Part shown: positions 7,703 through 16,273 of the stretch, in pieces
Layout: each line of letters starts with the position of its first letter
Position numbering within the stretch: position 1 is the stretch's first letter
From: JAHEJA01 sp965657215
GTDB lineage: Bacteria; Pseudomonadota; Alphaproteobacteria; Rhodobacterales; Rhodobacteraceae
DNA: 64,000 nt
Direction: 5' to 3'
NCBI GenBank assembly: GCA_965657215.1
Contig: CBFHNR010000003.1
Span: 1 to 64,000 of the forward strand
Position numbers and translations under genes: made by a program
The notes under the pieces: model-generated
What the model saw: only the letters and a program-made list of their open reading frames with translations
The model's database searches: none
Told to the model about the DNA's origin: nothing

Positions 7703-8773
7703 ATGAGCGCTCATCCCCTGAAAATCTTGTGCCTGTCTGGTGACGGCATTGGGCCCGAAATTATGCGGGCTACGCAAAAAGTTCTTTGCGCCCTTGAGGG
7801 CGTCGGCGGGCTGGCGATTGCGTGGTCGGATATGGACGTGGGGTTTACGGCGCTCGATAGCGCGGGCACTACAATTCCGCCGGAGGTCATTGCCGCCGCC
7901 AAAGCCGCCGATGGTGTCATTCTTGGCCCCGTCTCGCATAATGCCTATCCACCCTTAGCCCAAGGAGGATTGAACCCGTCGGCTGTGCTACGCCGCGAGC
8001 TCGAGCTGTTTGCCAATATCCGTCCCGCGTTATCGGTGGATGCCCTGCCAAACCCAATTTCCAAGCCAACGGATTTGGTGATCTATCGCGAAAACCTTGA
8101 GGGGTTTTATGCAGATCGCAACATGGCGTCAGGTGGGTCTGAGTTTATGGCGGTGGAGGGCGTCGCCCTTGCCATGCGTAAGATCACTTCGCATGGATCC
8201 GAGCGGATTGCACGTGCCGCATTCGAAGGGGCAATGAAGAGGCCGCGCAAACATGTCACTGCGGTGCACAAGGCCAATGTCCTGCGGCTCAGCGATGGGT
8301 TGTTTTTGGACGAAGTGCGCAAAGTGGCGGCCCACTATCCCCAAGTCACCTATGACGAAGTGTTAGTGGATTCTGCCGCTGCCCTATTGGTGCGCGACCC
8401 CGATCGATTTGATGTGATCGTCACAACGAATATGTTTGGCGATATTTTGTCGGATCTTGCCTCCGAGCTGTCCGGCGGGCTGGGGTTGGCGGGATCTTTG
8501 AACCTTGGGGTGGATCATGCCGTGGCCCAAGCGCAACATGGCTCTGCCCCTGATATCGCAGGAGAGGATCGCGCAAATCCCGCATCCCTCATGCGCTCGG
8601 CTGCGATGCTGTTGTTGCACCTTGGGGCGCAAGAGGCCTCAGTGCTGTTGACGGCTACTTTGACGCGGGCCTTGTCTTCGGCTGAAACACGGACTGCGGA
8701 TTTTGGCGGGCCATTGGGAACCCAAGCTTTTGCTGACACTCTCGTGGCGCTCATTAAAAAGGAAACGCAATGA
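7703..8773 (+). CDS. Isocitrate/isopropylmalate dehydrogenase-family enzyme
   Basis: A 356-residue beta-decarboxylating dehydrogenase. The N-terminal GDGIGPEIM motif, substrate-binding arginine region (AVLRRELELFANIRP), YRENLEGFYADR, and FGDILSDLASELSGGLG with metal-binding aspartates are all present. The start ATG at 7703 follows a GGGGCCTGAG region; an upstream in-frame ATG at 7628 lies inside tctA. It overlaps the following PrpF-like gene by 4 bases. Family members oxidise and decarboxylate (R)-malate-type 2-hydroxyacids such as isopropylmalate, isocitrate, homoisocitrate or tartrate with NAD(P). Its place directly behind a tricarboxylate permease, away from leuCD, suggests a catabolic isocitrate-like substrate rather than leucine synthesis. 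Confidence 0.8.
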   Translation: MSAHPLKILCLSGDGIGPEIMRATQKVLCALEGVGGLAIAWSDMDVGFTALDSAGTTIPPEVIAAAKAADGVILGPVSHNAYPPLAQGGLNPSAVLRRELELFANIRPALSVDALPNPISKPTDLVIYRENLEGFYADRNMASGGSEFMAVEGVALAMRKITSHGSERIARAAFEGAMKRPRKHVTAVHKANVLRLSDGLFLDEVRKVAAHYPQVTYDEVLVDSAAALLVRDPDRFDVIVTTNMFGDILSDLASELSGGLGLAGSLNLGVDHAVAQAQHGSAPDIAGEDRANPASLMRSAAMLLLHLGAQEASVLLTATLTRALSSAETRTADFGGPLGTQAFADTLVALIKKETQ

Positions 8774-9864
8774 CACAGACATCTATTCCCTTTGTCTTTA
8801 TGCGGGGCGGCACCTCTCGGGGGCCGTATTTCAATCGCGCTGACCTTCCTCAAGATTTAGAGACGCTGGCCGAGGTCTTGATCGCCGCTGTTGGCTCTGG
8901 GCATCCCTTGAATATTGATGGGCTTGGCGGTGGGAACGCTGTCACAACCAAAGTGGCGATGCTGTCGAAATCAGAGGATGACTGGGCCGATATCGATTAC
9001 TTTTTTGCCCAAGTGTCCGTCCAAGACCGCCTCGTTGATTTCAAGCCAACCTGCGGGAATATCCTCTCTGGTGTGGCCTCTGCTGCGGTTGAAATGGGCC
9101 TGTTCGCCCCTGAGGATGGCCAAACGACAGTGAATATTCGCGCGGTGAATACAGGCGCACGGGTGAGTGCAAAAATCGTGACCACGGCTGAGGGCGTTGA
9201 TTATGAGGGCGCGGCTGCCATTGATGGGGTGCCTGGAACCGCATCGCCGGTCGTCTTGAATTTCATGGATGTTGCGGGCTCGTCTACAGGGGCATTTCTG
9301 CCGACAGGGTCCTTAGTCGACACGTTCGATGGCATTGAGGTGACCTGTATGGATGTGGCGATGCCAATGGTCATTGCGCGCGCTCAGGATTTTGGTCTCA
9401 CAGGCTATGAAACGGTGCAAGAGCTAGACGAGAACACAGAGTTCTTCGCCGCTATGGAAGCGCTTCGGATCAAGGCTGGTGCCGCCATGGGGATGGGCGA
9501 TGTGCGCAAATCGGTAACGCCGAAATTTGGTCTAATCGCACCGCCGCGTAGTGGTGGAACCGTGGCCACGCGGTATTTTATGCCGTGGAACACGCATCCA
9601 ACGATGGCCGTGACCGGGAGCCAATGTATGGCCTCCTGTGTGCTGACGCCTGGAACAGTGGCGGATGGGATGGTCGATGTGCCTAGTGTTGGGCCATGTA
9701 CAGTGACCTTAGAACACCCCATGGGCACTATGGATGTGATCATTGATTTTGACCTTGTGGATGGTGATTTTGTCCATAAATCTGCGGGTCTTGTGCGGAC
9801 CTGCCGTAAAATCGCACAAGGCCAAGTGTTTATCCCAAAATCAATTTGGACGCCCCACTCATGA
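8770..9864 (+). CDS. PrpF-family aconitate isomerase / oxalomesaconate tautomerase-like
   Basis: A 364-residue member of the PrpF family (diaminopimelate epimerase-like fold). The N-terminus has FMRGGTSRGPYF, followed by NIDGLGGGNAVTTKVA and the PTCGNILSGVA loop carrying a conserved cysteine. Characterised relatives isomerise double bonds in 2-methyl-trans-aconitate (PrpF) or 4-oxalomesaconate (GalD). No prpC/prpD/acnD is nearby. The neighbourhood of tricarboxylate transport and TcuAB points to shifting a double bond in an aconitate-like acid, for example trans- to cis-aconitate. It overlaps both flanking genes by 4 bases (ATGA), so all three are translationally coupled. Confidence 0.8.
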   Translation: MTQTSIPFVFMRGGTSRGPYFNRADLPQDLETLAEVLIAAVGSGHPLNIDGLGGGNAVTTKVAMLSKSEDDWADIDYFFAQVSVQDRLVDFKPTCGNILSGVASAAVEMGLFAPEDGQTTVNIRAVNTGARVSAKIVTTAEGVDYEGAAAIDGVPGTASPVVLNFMDVAGSSTGAFLPTGSLVDTFDGIEVTCMDVAMPMVIARAQDFGLTGYETVQELDENTEFFAAMEALRIKAGAAMGMGDVRKSVTPKFGLIAPPRSGGTVATRYFMPWNTHPTMAVTGSQCMASCVLTPGTVADGMVDVPSVGPCTVTLEHPMGTMDVIIDFDLVDGDFVHKSAGLVRTCRKIAQGQVFIPKSIWTPHS

Positions 9865-10835
9865 AGCTGGCGATTTTGGACGATTGGTTTGACACGCTCA
9901 AAGGGTTGCCGTGTTTTGCAAAACTTGATGGCATCGATGTCACGGTGTTTACCGATCATCTCACAGATGTGGATCAATTAGCGGCGCGGCTTAAGCTGTT
10001 TCACGCAGTGGTTCTGTTTCGCGAGCGGACAGCCATCACCGCTGAGCTGTTAGCACAGTTGCCTCATCTGCGGCTCATCTCTCAGCGCGGGGTCTATCCC
10101 CATGTTGACGTTGAAGCTTGCACAGCCCATGGCGTGATGCTCTGTTCGAACCAACTCAAAGGGGCGCCAAGCTATGCTGCTCCGGAACATACATGGGCCT
10201 TGATCTTGGCGGCGATGCGACAAATCCCTCAGCAAATGCGCAATATGCAAGAGGGGCGTTGGCAAATGGGCGTTGGCAAGACGCTCTTTGGGCGGACCTT
10301 GGGGCTCTATGGATATGGGCGCATTGCCAAGCGTGTCGAAACCTATGCAGAGGCCTTTGGCATGTCGGTTCTTTGGTGGGGATCCGAGGATGGTCGTGCA
10401 CGAGCACTGGCGGATGGCAAGACTGTCGCCAAGAGCCGCGAAGATTTCTTTGCAACGCCCGATATTGTCTCGGTGCATGTGCGGCTCAAGCCTGAAACGC
10501 GCGGCGTGATTACCTATGATGACCTGAGTGCAATGCGCAGAGACGCGCTCTTTGTAAACACGTCTCGGGCAGGCCTTGTAGAGCAGGGGGCGCTCTTGCG
10601 CGCGTTGGATCATGGACGTCCAGCAATGGCGGCCTTGGATGTGTTTGACAATGAGCCTGTGACCTTGGGCAGCGACCCCTTGGTGGATCATCCAAATGTC
10701 ATTTGCACGCCTCATATCGGGTTTGTGACCGAGGATGAATTAGAGCTTCAGTTTGCAGATATCTTTGATCAAGTGGTCGCCTTTGACCAAGGCGCGCCTA
10801 TTCACGTTATCAATCCCGAAGCCGCTTTGGGATAA
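9861..10835 (+). CDS. D-2-hydroxyacid dehydrogenase family protein
   Basis: A 324-residue NAD-dependent dehydrogenase. The Rossmann motif is GLYGYGRIAKRV near residue 150. Catalytic residues are visible: Arg in VNTSRAGLV, Glu in FDNEP and His in TPHIGFVT. The ATG at 9861 overlaps the stop of the PrpF-like gene by 4 bases; an in-frame TTG at 9846 is rejected. It probably reduces or oxidises a 2-keto/2-hydroxy diacid arising in the same pathway, but the family is too broad to name a substrate. Its last 26 bases overlap the 3' end of the AbrB-like gene on the other strand. Confidence 0.82.
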   Translation: MKLAILDDWFDTLKGLPCFAKLDGIDVTVFTDHLTDVDQLAARLKLFHAVVLFRERTAITAELLAQLPHLRLISQRGVYPHVDVEACTAHGVMLCSNQLKGAPSYAAPEHTWALILAAMRQIPQQMRNMQEGRWQMGVGKTLFGRTLGLYGYGRIAKRVETYAEAFGMSVLWWGSEDGRARALADGKTVAKSREDFFATPDIVSVHVRLKPETRGVITYDDLSAMRRDALFVNTSRAGLVEQGALLRALDHGRPAMAALDVFDNEPVTLGSDPLVDHPNVICTPHIGFVTEDELELQFADIFDQVVAFDQGAPIHVINPEAALG

Positions 10836-11844
10836 GGGCGGCAACGATCGGCGCGCCTAAGATAACAAAGAAAATCCGCAACAGGTGATGCGCCACAACA
10901 AAGGTCATGTCGGCCCCGACAATGATCGCCAATACGACCAATTCAGCCTGACCACCGGGTGTGAGCGAGAGGACCGTTTCCACCGCAGGGGCCAGATCAA
11001 GGCCCAAGATGATCCCAATCACGGCCAAGGTCAACACGATGATCAACCCGCAAAACCCCAAAGCCGCAAGGACATCACGTTTGATTTCGGTGGCTGTGAT
11101 CCCAACATATTTGACGCCAATCCCAAGGGCGATAAAGTACTGCGCCGCCCAAATCGCCTCGGCCGGAGGGCGCGTTGTCAGGACTCCAAAGAGCGAAGCG
11201 ATGGCGGCCAAAATCAGAGGGCCAAGGATGGAAGAGCCAAACATACCCACGCGTTTGGCAATCTGCCAGCCCGCGATTGAACAGATGATAAGGATGATCC
11301 CTTGATCTATTGCAAATGTGCGCACAGGGGATCCGGGGGGCTGCATTAAATTTGCCTCCCACAAGGTGGTGAGCAAAATAGGCAAAACCACAACAATCAC
11401 TAAGACGCGCGTTGCATGGATGAGGGAAATGGAGCGTACATTGGCGCCGGCTTCTTCGCCAAAGGCGATCATATCCTGCAATCCCCCTGGCATGGAGGCA
11501 TAATAGGCCGTTGGAAAATCGTAATTCAGTAGTTTTTTGAAATAGATCACACCGACAACACCGATGGCAATCGTGAGGATCGGGACTATCAAAAGCGTCG
11601 CCATCATGTCCGGCAAAGACCAGAAAAACGCAGGCGTGACAGTGGCGCCGACAGCGACACCAAGGATTGTGCGCATTCCTTCATTTACAGGCTTATATGT
11701 CTTTAGTTTTGCCCCCATCAAAGCCACGATCAAGCAAGCAAACAAAGGGCCAAAGAGCCAAGGTAGAGGGAATTCGAGCCAGAGGAATGAAATAGCCCCA
11801 CTGAGAGCGACGGCATGGGTGAAAAGGGTTCTATGTGATATCAC
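10810..11844 (-). CDS. AbrB-family membrane protein
   Basis: A 344-residue polytopic membrane protein of the AbrB (PF05145) family, with two homologous halves of glycine-rich hydrophobic segments (LPWLFGPLFACLI in the N-terminal half). The start is GTG at 11844, overlapping the GntR gene stop by 14 bases, so it is the second gene of a GntR-abrB operon. AbrB-type proteins have often been misnamed ammonia monooxygenase; they are putative transporters or regulators, without a settled substrate. Convergent with the hydroxyacid dehydrogenase gene with a 26-base 3' overlap. A role in acid export or uptake is a guess from context. Confidence 0.75.
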   Translation of the reverse strand: MISHRTLFTHAVALSGAISFLWLEFPLPWLFGPLFACLIVALMGAKLKTYKPVNEGMRTILGVAVGATVTPAFFWSLPDMMATLLIVPILTIAIGVVGVIYFKKLLNYDFPTAYYASMPGGLQDMIAFGEEAGANVRSISLIHATRVLVIVVVLPILLTTLWEANLMQPPGSPVRTFAIDQGIILIICSIAGWQIAKRVGMFGSSILGPLILAAIASLFGVLTTRPPAEAIWAAQYFIALGIGVKYVGITATEIKRDVLAALGFCGLIIVLTLAVIGIILGLDLAPAVETVLSLTPGGQAELVVLAIIVGADMTFVVAHHLLRIFFVILGAPIVAALIPKRLRD

Positions 11845-12463
11845 GAAGGGACTTCAATCTATGTGTTAAAGAGGTTTCCATATGGGTGCGCATAGCGGCA
11901 TGTGCGCCCGCTGCATCCTGATCGCGCAGGCGGGCAATGATGTCTTCATGCTGTTGAAATACAGTTTCAACGCGCAGGGGGGTGGCTAATGTCGTTTTGC
12001 CTAAAATGACCAAGGCATTGGCCAGATCATTATGCCCTCGAATAAGGAACTGGTTTCGGGCGGCTTCTACGATACACAAGTGAAAATGACGGTTGATGCG
12101 CGCCACGTCAAAGGGATTGCCGCTTGCCTTGAGCATGTCTTGGTTCAAAGCCTCCAAGGTTTCAATCTCGGCAACAGAGGCGTGCTTTGCCGCCATTTCA
12201 GCAGCGGTGCTTTCCAAGACGATCCGCATTTCATAAAGCTCAACAATTTCTTGTTGGCTTAACTGACGCACGACGGCCCCAATGCGGGGCAAGTGTTCGA
12301 CAATTCCATCCGACTCAAGCTTGCGAATTGCTTCGCGAATGGGGGTACGGCTGACGCCAAACCGCTTTGCTAAATCGGTTTCTAACAATCGCTCCCCTGG
12401 GAGGATATCGCCAGTTTCGATCGCGCGAAACAGTTTGTCATATGGTGTTTCTGAAATGGTCAC
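11831..12463 (-). CDS. GntR-family (FCD) transcriptional regulator
   Basis: A 210-residue regulator with an N-terminal winged helix (GERLLETDLAKRFGVSRTP) and an all-helical FCD ligand-binding domain with metal-type histidines (NRHFHLCIVEAA). GTG at 12463 is preferred: it has AAGG seven bases upstream, and the dyad at 12491-12510 would otherwise fall inside the coding sequence. The longer alternative starts at 12520. Divergent from tcuA, it is the expected regulator of tcuAB and of itself; FCD regulators usually bind organic acids. Tricarballylate operons in enterics use a LysR regulator (TcuR), so the GntR here is a different arrangement. Confidence 0.85.
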   Translation of the reverse strand: MTISETPYDKLFRAIETGDILPGERLLETDLAKRFGVSRTPIREAIRKLESDGIVEHLPRIGAVVRQLSQQEIVELYEMRIVLESTAAEMAAKHASVAEIETLEALNQDMLKASGNPFDVARINRHFHLCIVEAARNQFLIRGHNDLANALVILGKTTLATPLRVETVFQQHEDIIARLRDQDAAGAHAAMRTHMETSLTHRLKSLRDIT

Positions 12464-12490
12464 ATTCGGGCCTTGAAGGTTTTCTAAATA

Positions 12491-12510
12491 TTGTATACAT
12501 GTGGATACAA
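12491..12510. promoter_or_regulatory. Probable GntR operator in the GntR/tcuA intergenic region
   Basis: The outer inverted repeat TTGTAT-N8-ATACAA encloses an 8-base perfect palindrome TGTATACA (12492-12499) and an overlapping TGT-N4-ACA half-set (12500-12509). FCD-type GntR proteins often bind TTGTATACAA-like dyads. It lies between the divergent regulator and tcuA starts, suited to control both. Confidence 0.6.
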
Positions 12511-12565
12511 AATAGGGCAAGTGCTGTTTATAAGGCGACTTGCTAAGACACTTAGGGCTTTATTT

Positions 12566-13957
12566 ATGGCGAATTTGAATACGACCTATGATGTGTTGGT
12601 CATTGGTGGCGGCAATGCCGCTCTCTGTGCGGCGATCACCGCGCAACGCGCAGGGGCGCGGGTTGTGGTGCTTGAGGCTGCTCCCAAGGATTATCGTGGT
12701 GGCAACTCACGCCATACGCGGAATTTCCGTTGTATGCATAATGGGCCTTTGGGTGTGTTATCCGACACTTATGGCGTCGATGAATATTTCGAAGATTTGC
12801 TCAAAGTGACAAAAGGCCAAACCGACGAAGGTTTGGCGCGTATGACCATTGAGGCCTCGCAAGATTGCTACAGCTGGATGCAAGAGCAAGGTATTCGGTT
12901 TCAACCATCCTTGTCAGGAACCTTGTCTTTGGGGCGAACCAATGCGTTTTTCCTCGGCGGGGGAAAGGCCTTGGTTAATGCGCTCTATCGGACAGCTGAA
13001 AAGCTTGGTGTTGATGTTTTCTATGACGCGCATGTGGATCATTTGGAACGCGAGGGTGCCAAAATCAAGCAAGTTCATGCGACGATTGATGGTGCGGAAC
13101 AGTCGTTCTCGCCGCGCGCTGTTGTTGCGGCCTCTGGTGGGTTTCAAGCGGATCTGGATTGGCTTGCGCGGGCATGGGGCCCTGCGGCGAAGAATTTTCT
13201 CATTCGCGGAACCCCATATAATCGTGGAGTTGTGTTAAAGGATTTATTGGATCAAGACATCGAAAGCGTCGGCGATCCCACGCAATGTCACGCCGTCGCA
13301 ATTGACGGGCGTGCGCCTAAATATGATGGCGGGATCGTCACGCGCCTCGATTGTGTTCCGTTTTCCGTTGTGGTGAACAAAGAGGCCAAACGCTTTTATG
13401 ACGAAGGAGAAGATGTCTGGCCTAAACGCTATGCCATTTGGGGACGTCTCGTTGCGGCGCAACAGGATCAAGTGGCCTATTCTATTATTGATTCTCGCTC
13501 TCTTGATCTCTTTATGCCCTCTGTGTTCCCCCCAATCCAAGCGGAAACCATCGAGGGATTGGGCCAACAGTTGGGCCTGAATACCAATGAATTGCGCGAC
13601 ACAATTGATGGGTTCAATGCCGCTTGTCAGGATGGCGATTTTACTCCAACGGAATTAGATGGATTAGCGACCTCAGGTATTGAGCCGGCCAAGACGAATT
13701 GGGCGCGCCCCATCGAAAAACCGCCCTTTTACGCCTATGAACTGCGCCCCGGTGTGACCTTTACCTATTTGGGCCTCAAGGTGGATGAGACCGCTCAGGT
13801 TCAAAGCCAATCCGGTCCCATTGAAAACCTTTGGGCCGCCGGTGAAATCATGGCCGGTTCGATCTTGGGCCAAGGCTATTTGGCAGGGTTCGGCATGACG
13901 ATTGGCACGGTCTTTGGCCGATTGGCGGGAAAAGGAGCCTCCGACTATGTACGATGA
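12566..13957 (+). CDS. tcuA: FAD-dependent tricarballylate dehydrogenase TcuA
   Basis: A 463-residue flavoprotein of the fumarate reductase/succinate dehydrogenase flavoprotein group. The FAD-binding motif VLVIGGGNAALCAAI lies at about residues 10-24 and the second dinucleotide segment GGNSRHTRNFRCMH follows. The C-terminal AAGEIMAGSILGQGYLAGFG also contacts FAD. Length and motifs match TcuA, which oxidises tricarballylate to cis-aconitate. ATG 12566 gives the standard N-terminus; the longer upstream frame runs through the operator. It overlaps tcuB by 11 bases. Confidence 0.88.
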   Translation: MANLNTTYDVLVIGGGNAALCAAITAQRAGARVVVLEAAPKDYRGGNSRHTRNFRCMHNGPLGVLSDTYGVDEYFEDLLKVTKGQTDEGLARMTIEASQDCYSWMQEQGIRFQPSLSGTLSLGRTNAFFLGGGKALVNALYRTAEKLGVDVFYDAHVDHLEREGAKIKQVHATIDGAEQSFSPRAVVAASGGFQADLDWLARAWGPAAKNFLIRGTPYNRGVVLKDLLDQDIESVGDPTQCHAVAIDGRAPKYDGGIVTRLDCVPFSVVVNKEAKRFYDEGEDVWPKRYAIWGRLVAAQQDQVAYSIIDSRSLDLFMPSVFPPIQAETIEGLGQQLGLNTNELRDTIDGFNAACQDGDFTPTELDGLATSGIEPAKTNWARPIEKPPFYAYELRPGVTFTYLGLKVDETAQVQSQSGPIENLWAAGEIMAGSILGQGYLAGFGMTIGTVFGRLAGKGASDYVR

Positions 13958-15014
13958 GATGATCACAGAGGCACGCCGCCAAGTGGAAATATGCAATGCC
14001 TGCCGCTATTGCGAAGGCTATTGTTCGGTATTCCCCGAAATTACGTCATCGCGAGACTTTGCGGATGGGGACATCACGCATCTGGCAAACCTGTGCCACA
14101 ACTGTCGCGGCTGTTATTATGCCTGCCAATATACAGAACCGCATGAGTTTGCGATCAACTTGCCCAAGGCCTTGGCCGAAGTGCGTCAAGAAAGCTGGAA
14201 AGAACATGCGTGGCCGCAAGGGTTTGCCAAAGCCTTTGACGCATCGGGCGTCCTCATTGCGGGTCTTGCTGTTGTTTTTGCCGCCTGTCTGTTTTGGCTG
14301 ATTACGGCCTTTGATTTAGGGCAGGGACAGGGGTTTTATGCGTATCTGTCACATACTGTTATGGTTGCGATCTTTGCACCGGCCTTTTTGTTTCCTCTGG
14401 CCGCCATTGCCTATTCTTTACGAACCTATTGGCGCGCAACGGGCGGTGGGGTGATAACCTTTGGCGATATCTTAGGGGCATTCGCCTCCGCGGCGCATAT
14501 GAAAAACCTCAAAGGTGGACATGGCGAGGGGTGCAATTTCGAAGATGAAGATGCCTTTAGCCATCGTCGGCGCATCCTTCATCAATTCACGATGTACGGG
14601 TTTTTACTATGCTTTGCGTCCACATCCTCTGGCACCATCTTGCACTATGGGTTTGGATTAGAAGCGCCCTATGGGCCCTTTAGCTTGCCCAAACTACTCG
14701 GTGTGCCGGGGGGGATTTTGCTGTCCTTGGGAACCGTAGGATTAGGGTATTTGAAAACCAAAGCGGACCCCAATTTAGGCGCACCGAATGCTTGGGGCGG
14801 TGAAATGGCGTTCTTAGTGCTTTTGTTTGGGGTGGCCACCTCGGGTCTTGGGCTCTATTGGCTTGGATCGACGGCGCTGTTGTCGGGTCTATTGGCTCTG
14901 CACTTGGCTTTGGTTTTGGTGCTATTTGTCTTGTTGCCTTATTCGAAAATGGCGCATGGATTTTACCGCATGGCGGCCTTGATCCAAGACGAAGTGCGAC
15001 GCAGACACAAATAG
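13947..15014 (+). CDS. tcuB: TcuB, membrane iron-sulfur electron-transfer partner of TcuA
   Basis: A 355-residue protein. Two [4Fe-4S] cysteine sets are in the N-terminal domain: Cys16, 19, 22, 26 (CNACRYCEGYC) and Cys50, 53, 56, 60 (CHNCRGCYYAC). The rest has about six transmembrane segments, with histidines in HRRRILHQFTMYGF that could ligate heme b. TcuB passes electrons from reduced TcuA to the quinone pool. The ATG at 13947 follows a strong AAAGGAG site (13931-13937) and lies inside the end of tcuA. Confidence 0.9.
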   Translation: MYDEMITEARRQVEICNACRYCEGYCSVFPEITSSRDFADGDITHLANLCHNCRGCYYACQYTEPHEFAINLPKALAEVRQESWKEHAWPQGFAKAFDASGVLIAGLAVVFAACLFWLITAFDLGQGQGFYAYLSHTVMVAIFAPAFLFPLAAIAYSLRTYWRATGGGVITFGDILGAFASAAHMKNLKGGHGEGCNFEDEDAFSHRRRILHQFTMYGFLLCFASTSSGTILHYGFGLEAPYGPFSLPKLLGVPGGILLSLGTVGLGYLKTKADPNLGAPNAWGGEMAFLVLLFGVATSGLGLYWLGSTALLSGLLALHLALVLVLFVLLPYSKMAHGFYRMAALIQDEVRRRHK

Positions 15015-15015
15015 A

Positions 15016-16227
15016 TTAGATAATCGCGCGCTCTGAGGATGCGGTGCCATCCAAGAGCCGATCAAAAGAAAACGGCGACAAATCCAAGGTGCGAAAGGCA
15101 CCATGCAGGATGAGTTCACTAATCCCGCGCCCCATTGCGGGGGCATGTTGGAGACCGTGACCCGAAAATCCATTCATAAAGATGAGGTTGCTCAGCTCTG
15201 GATGGGGGCCGAGAATTGCGTTTTGGTCGATGACATTGAAATCATAATGCCCTGCCCATTCTGATTGGATTTTCACGGCTTCAAACGCAGGGATGCGCGT
15301 CGCAAGTGTCGGCCAAATATGATCCATCCAAAGGCTGTGATCTATGTCAAAATCGTCTGGATCGACGGCGTGGTCTAGATCACTTTTGCCACCGACCATG
15401 TATGTACCCCCGCCGTTTTCGCGGACATGAACGCCGCTAGGGTCAATGGTTAAGGGCAAGTCCCGATCAAGGGGCGTTTCGGCCTTTATCACCCAAGTGA
15501 AACGTTTACGCGGTTCAACAGGTAGCTCAATTCCAGCCATGCGCGCCGTTTGGGCCGCGCGTGGACCCGTCGCGTTCAATATCGTGCCACAGGAAACCAC
15601 CTCGCCACTTGCCAAAGTCACCGTTTCGACTGTGTCCCCAGACGCGGATCGTGTCATGCCAACGACGCTGTTTTCGATATATTCAACACCGTTTTCAATG
15701 GCTTTGCGGCGCATCCACTCAAATACGGTGCTGCCATCCCAGTAACCTTCGTTGAGGGTATTCAAAGACCCACAGTCGATCCCAGTTAAATCATAAAATG
15801 GATAACGCGCGGCAATGTCGTCAGGGCTTAGAATTTCTGTCGCAGCACCGAGGCTGTTTTGCAAAGTTTGATCGCGTTTAAGGGTGTCGCTAAAGGTCGG
15901 GTTGTCCGACAGATATAGATAGCCAAAGGACTGGATATCGATATTTGGAACCCGTGGATCACCGCCCATATGCGCTTGCAGCGAGGAAATGAAGCTGGCT
16001 GTATATTGGCTCATCTCAATGTTAAGTTTCGATGAAAATTGTTGACGGATACAGCTATTGGTATGGGCCGTGGCACAGGCCTGATAGGTCATGTCCTTTT
16101 CAACAACCAAGATACGCCCATCAAATTCAGGCGCTTGGCTGAGATACCACGCGGCCGCCGACCCCATAATGGCCCCGCCGATAATCACGATATCATAGGT
16201 AGACTGACTTGGGTGGCTCTGCATCAT
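15016..16227 (-). CDS. FAD-dependent oxidoreductase (DAO/sarcosine oxidase-like)
   Basis: A 403-residue flavoenzyme. The N-terminal FAD motif is YDIVIIGGAIMGSAAAWYL at about residues 11-29, with an acidic end of the second strand (VVEKD). The C-terminal segment NGFSGHGLQHAPAMGRGI is the conserved flavin-contact region of the D-amino acid oxidase/sarcosine oxidase superfamily. It lies 46 bases downstream of the amidinotransferase gene on the same strand, with a hairpin terminator between them. A likely role is oxidation of an N-substituted or D-amino acid such as a glycine derivative; the exact substrate cannot be read from sequence. Confidence 0.82.
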   Translation of the reverse strand: MMQSHPSQSTYDIVIIGGAIMGSAAAWYLSQAPEFDGRILVVEKDMTYQACATAHTNSCIRQQFSSKLNIEMSQYTASFISSLQAHMGGDPRVPNIDIQSFGYLYLSDNPTFSDTLKRDQTLQNSLGAATEILSPDDIAARYPFYDLTGIDCGSLNTLNEGYWDGSTVFEWMRRKAIENGVEYIENSVVGMTRSASGDTVETVTLASGEVVSCGTILNATGPRAAQTARMAGIELPVEPRKRFTWVIKAETPLDRDLPLTIDPSGVHVRENGGGTYMVGGKSDLDHAVDPDDFDIDHSLWMDHIWPTLATRIPAFEAVKIQSEWAGHYDFNVIDQNAILGPHPELSNLIFMNGFSGHGLQHAPAMGRGISELILHGAFRTLDLSPFSFDRLLDGTASSERAII

Positions 16228-16235
16228 GTGTCACC

Positions 16236-16267
16236 AAAAAAATAGGGCGCCCGATGATCAGGCGCCC
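16236..16267 (-). terminator. Rho-independent terminator after the amidinotransferase gene
   Basis: GGGCGCC (16245-16251) pairs with GGCGCCC (16261-16267) around a 9-base loop. On the minus strand the stem is followed within two bases by seven T residues (A run 16236-16242). It sits 7 bases past the amidinotransferase stop and 9 bases before the FAD oxidoreductase start, so it would limit read-through into that gene. Confidence 0.8.
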
Positions 16268-16273
16268 ATAACA

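Noticed and set aside
9405..9977. 190-residue minus-strand frame
   Set aside because: Antisense to the PrpF-like gene with no recognisable domain.
10050..10715. 221-residue minus-strand frame
   Set aside because: Antisense to the 2-hydroxyacid dehydrogenase; Cys/His/Arg-rich composition typical of shadow frames.
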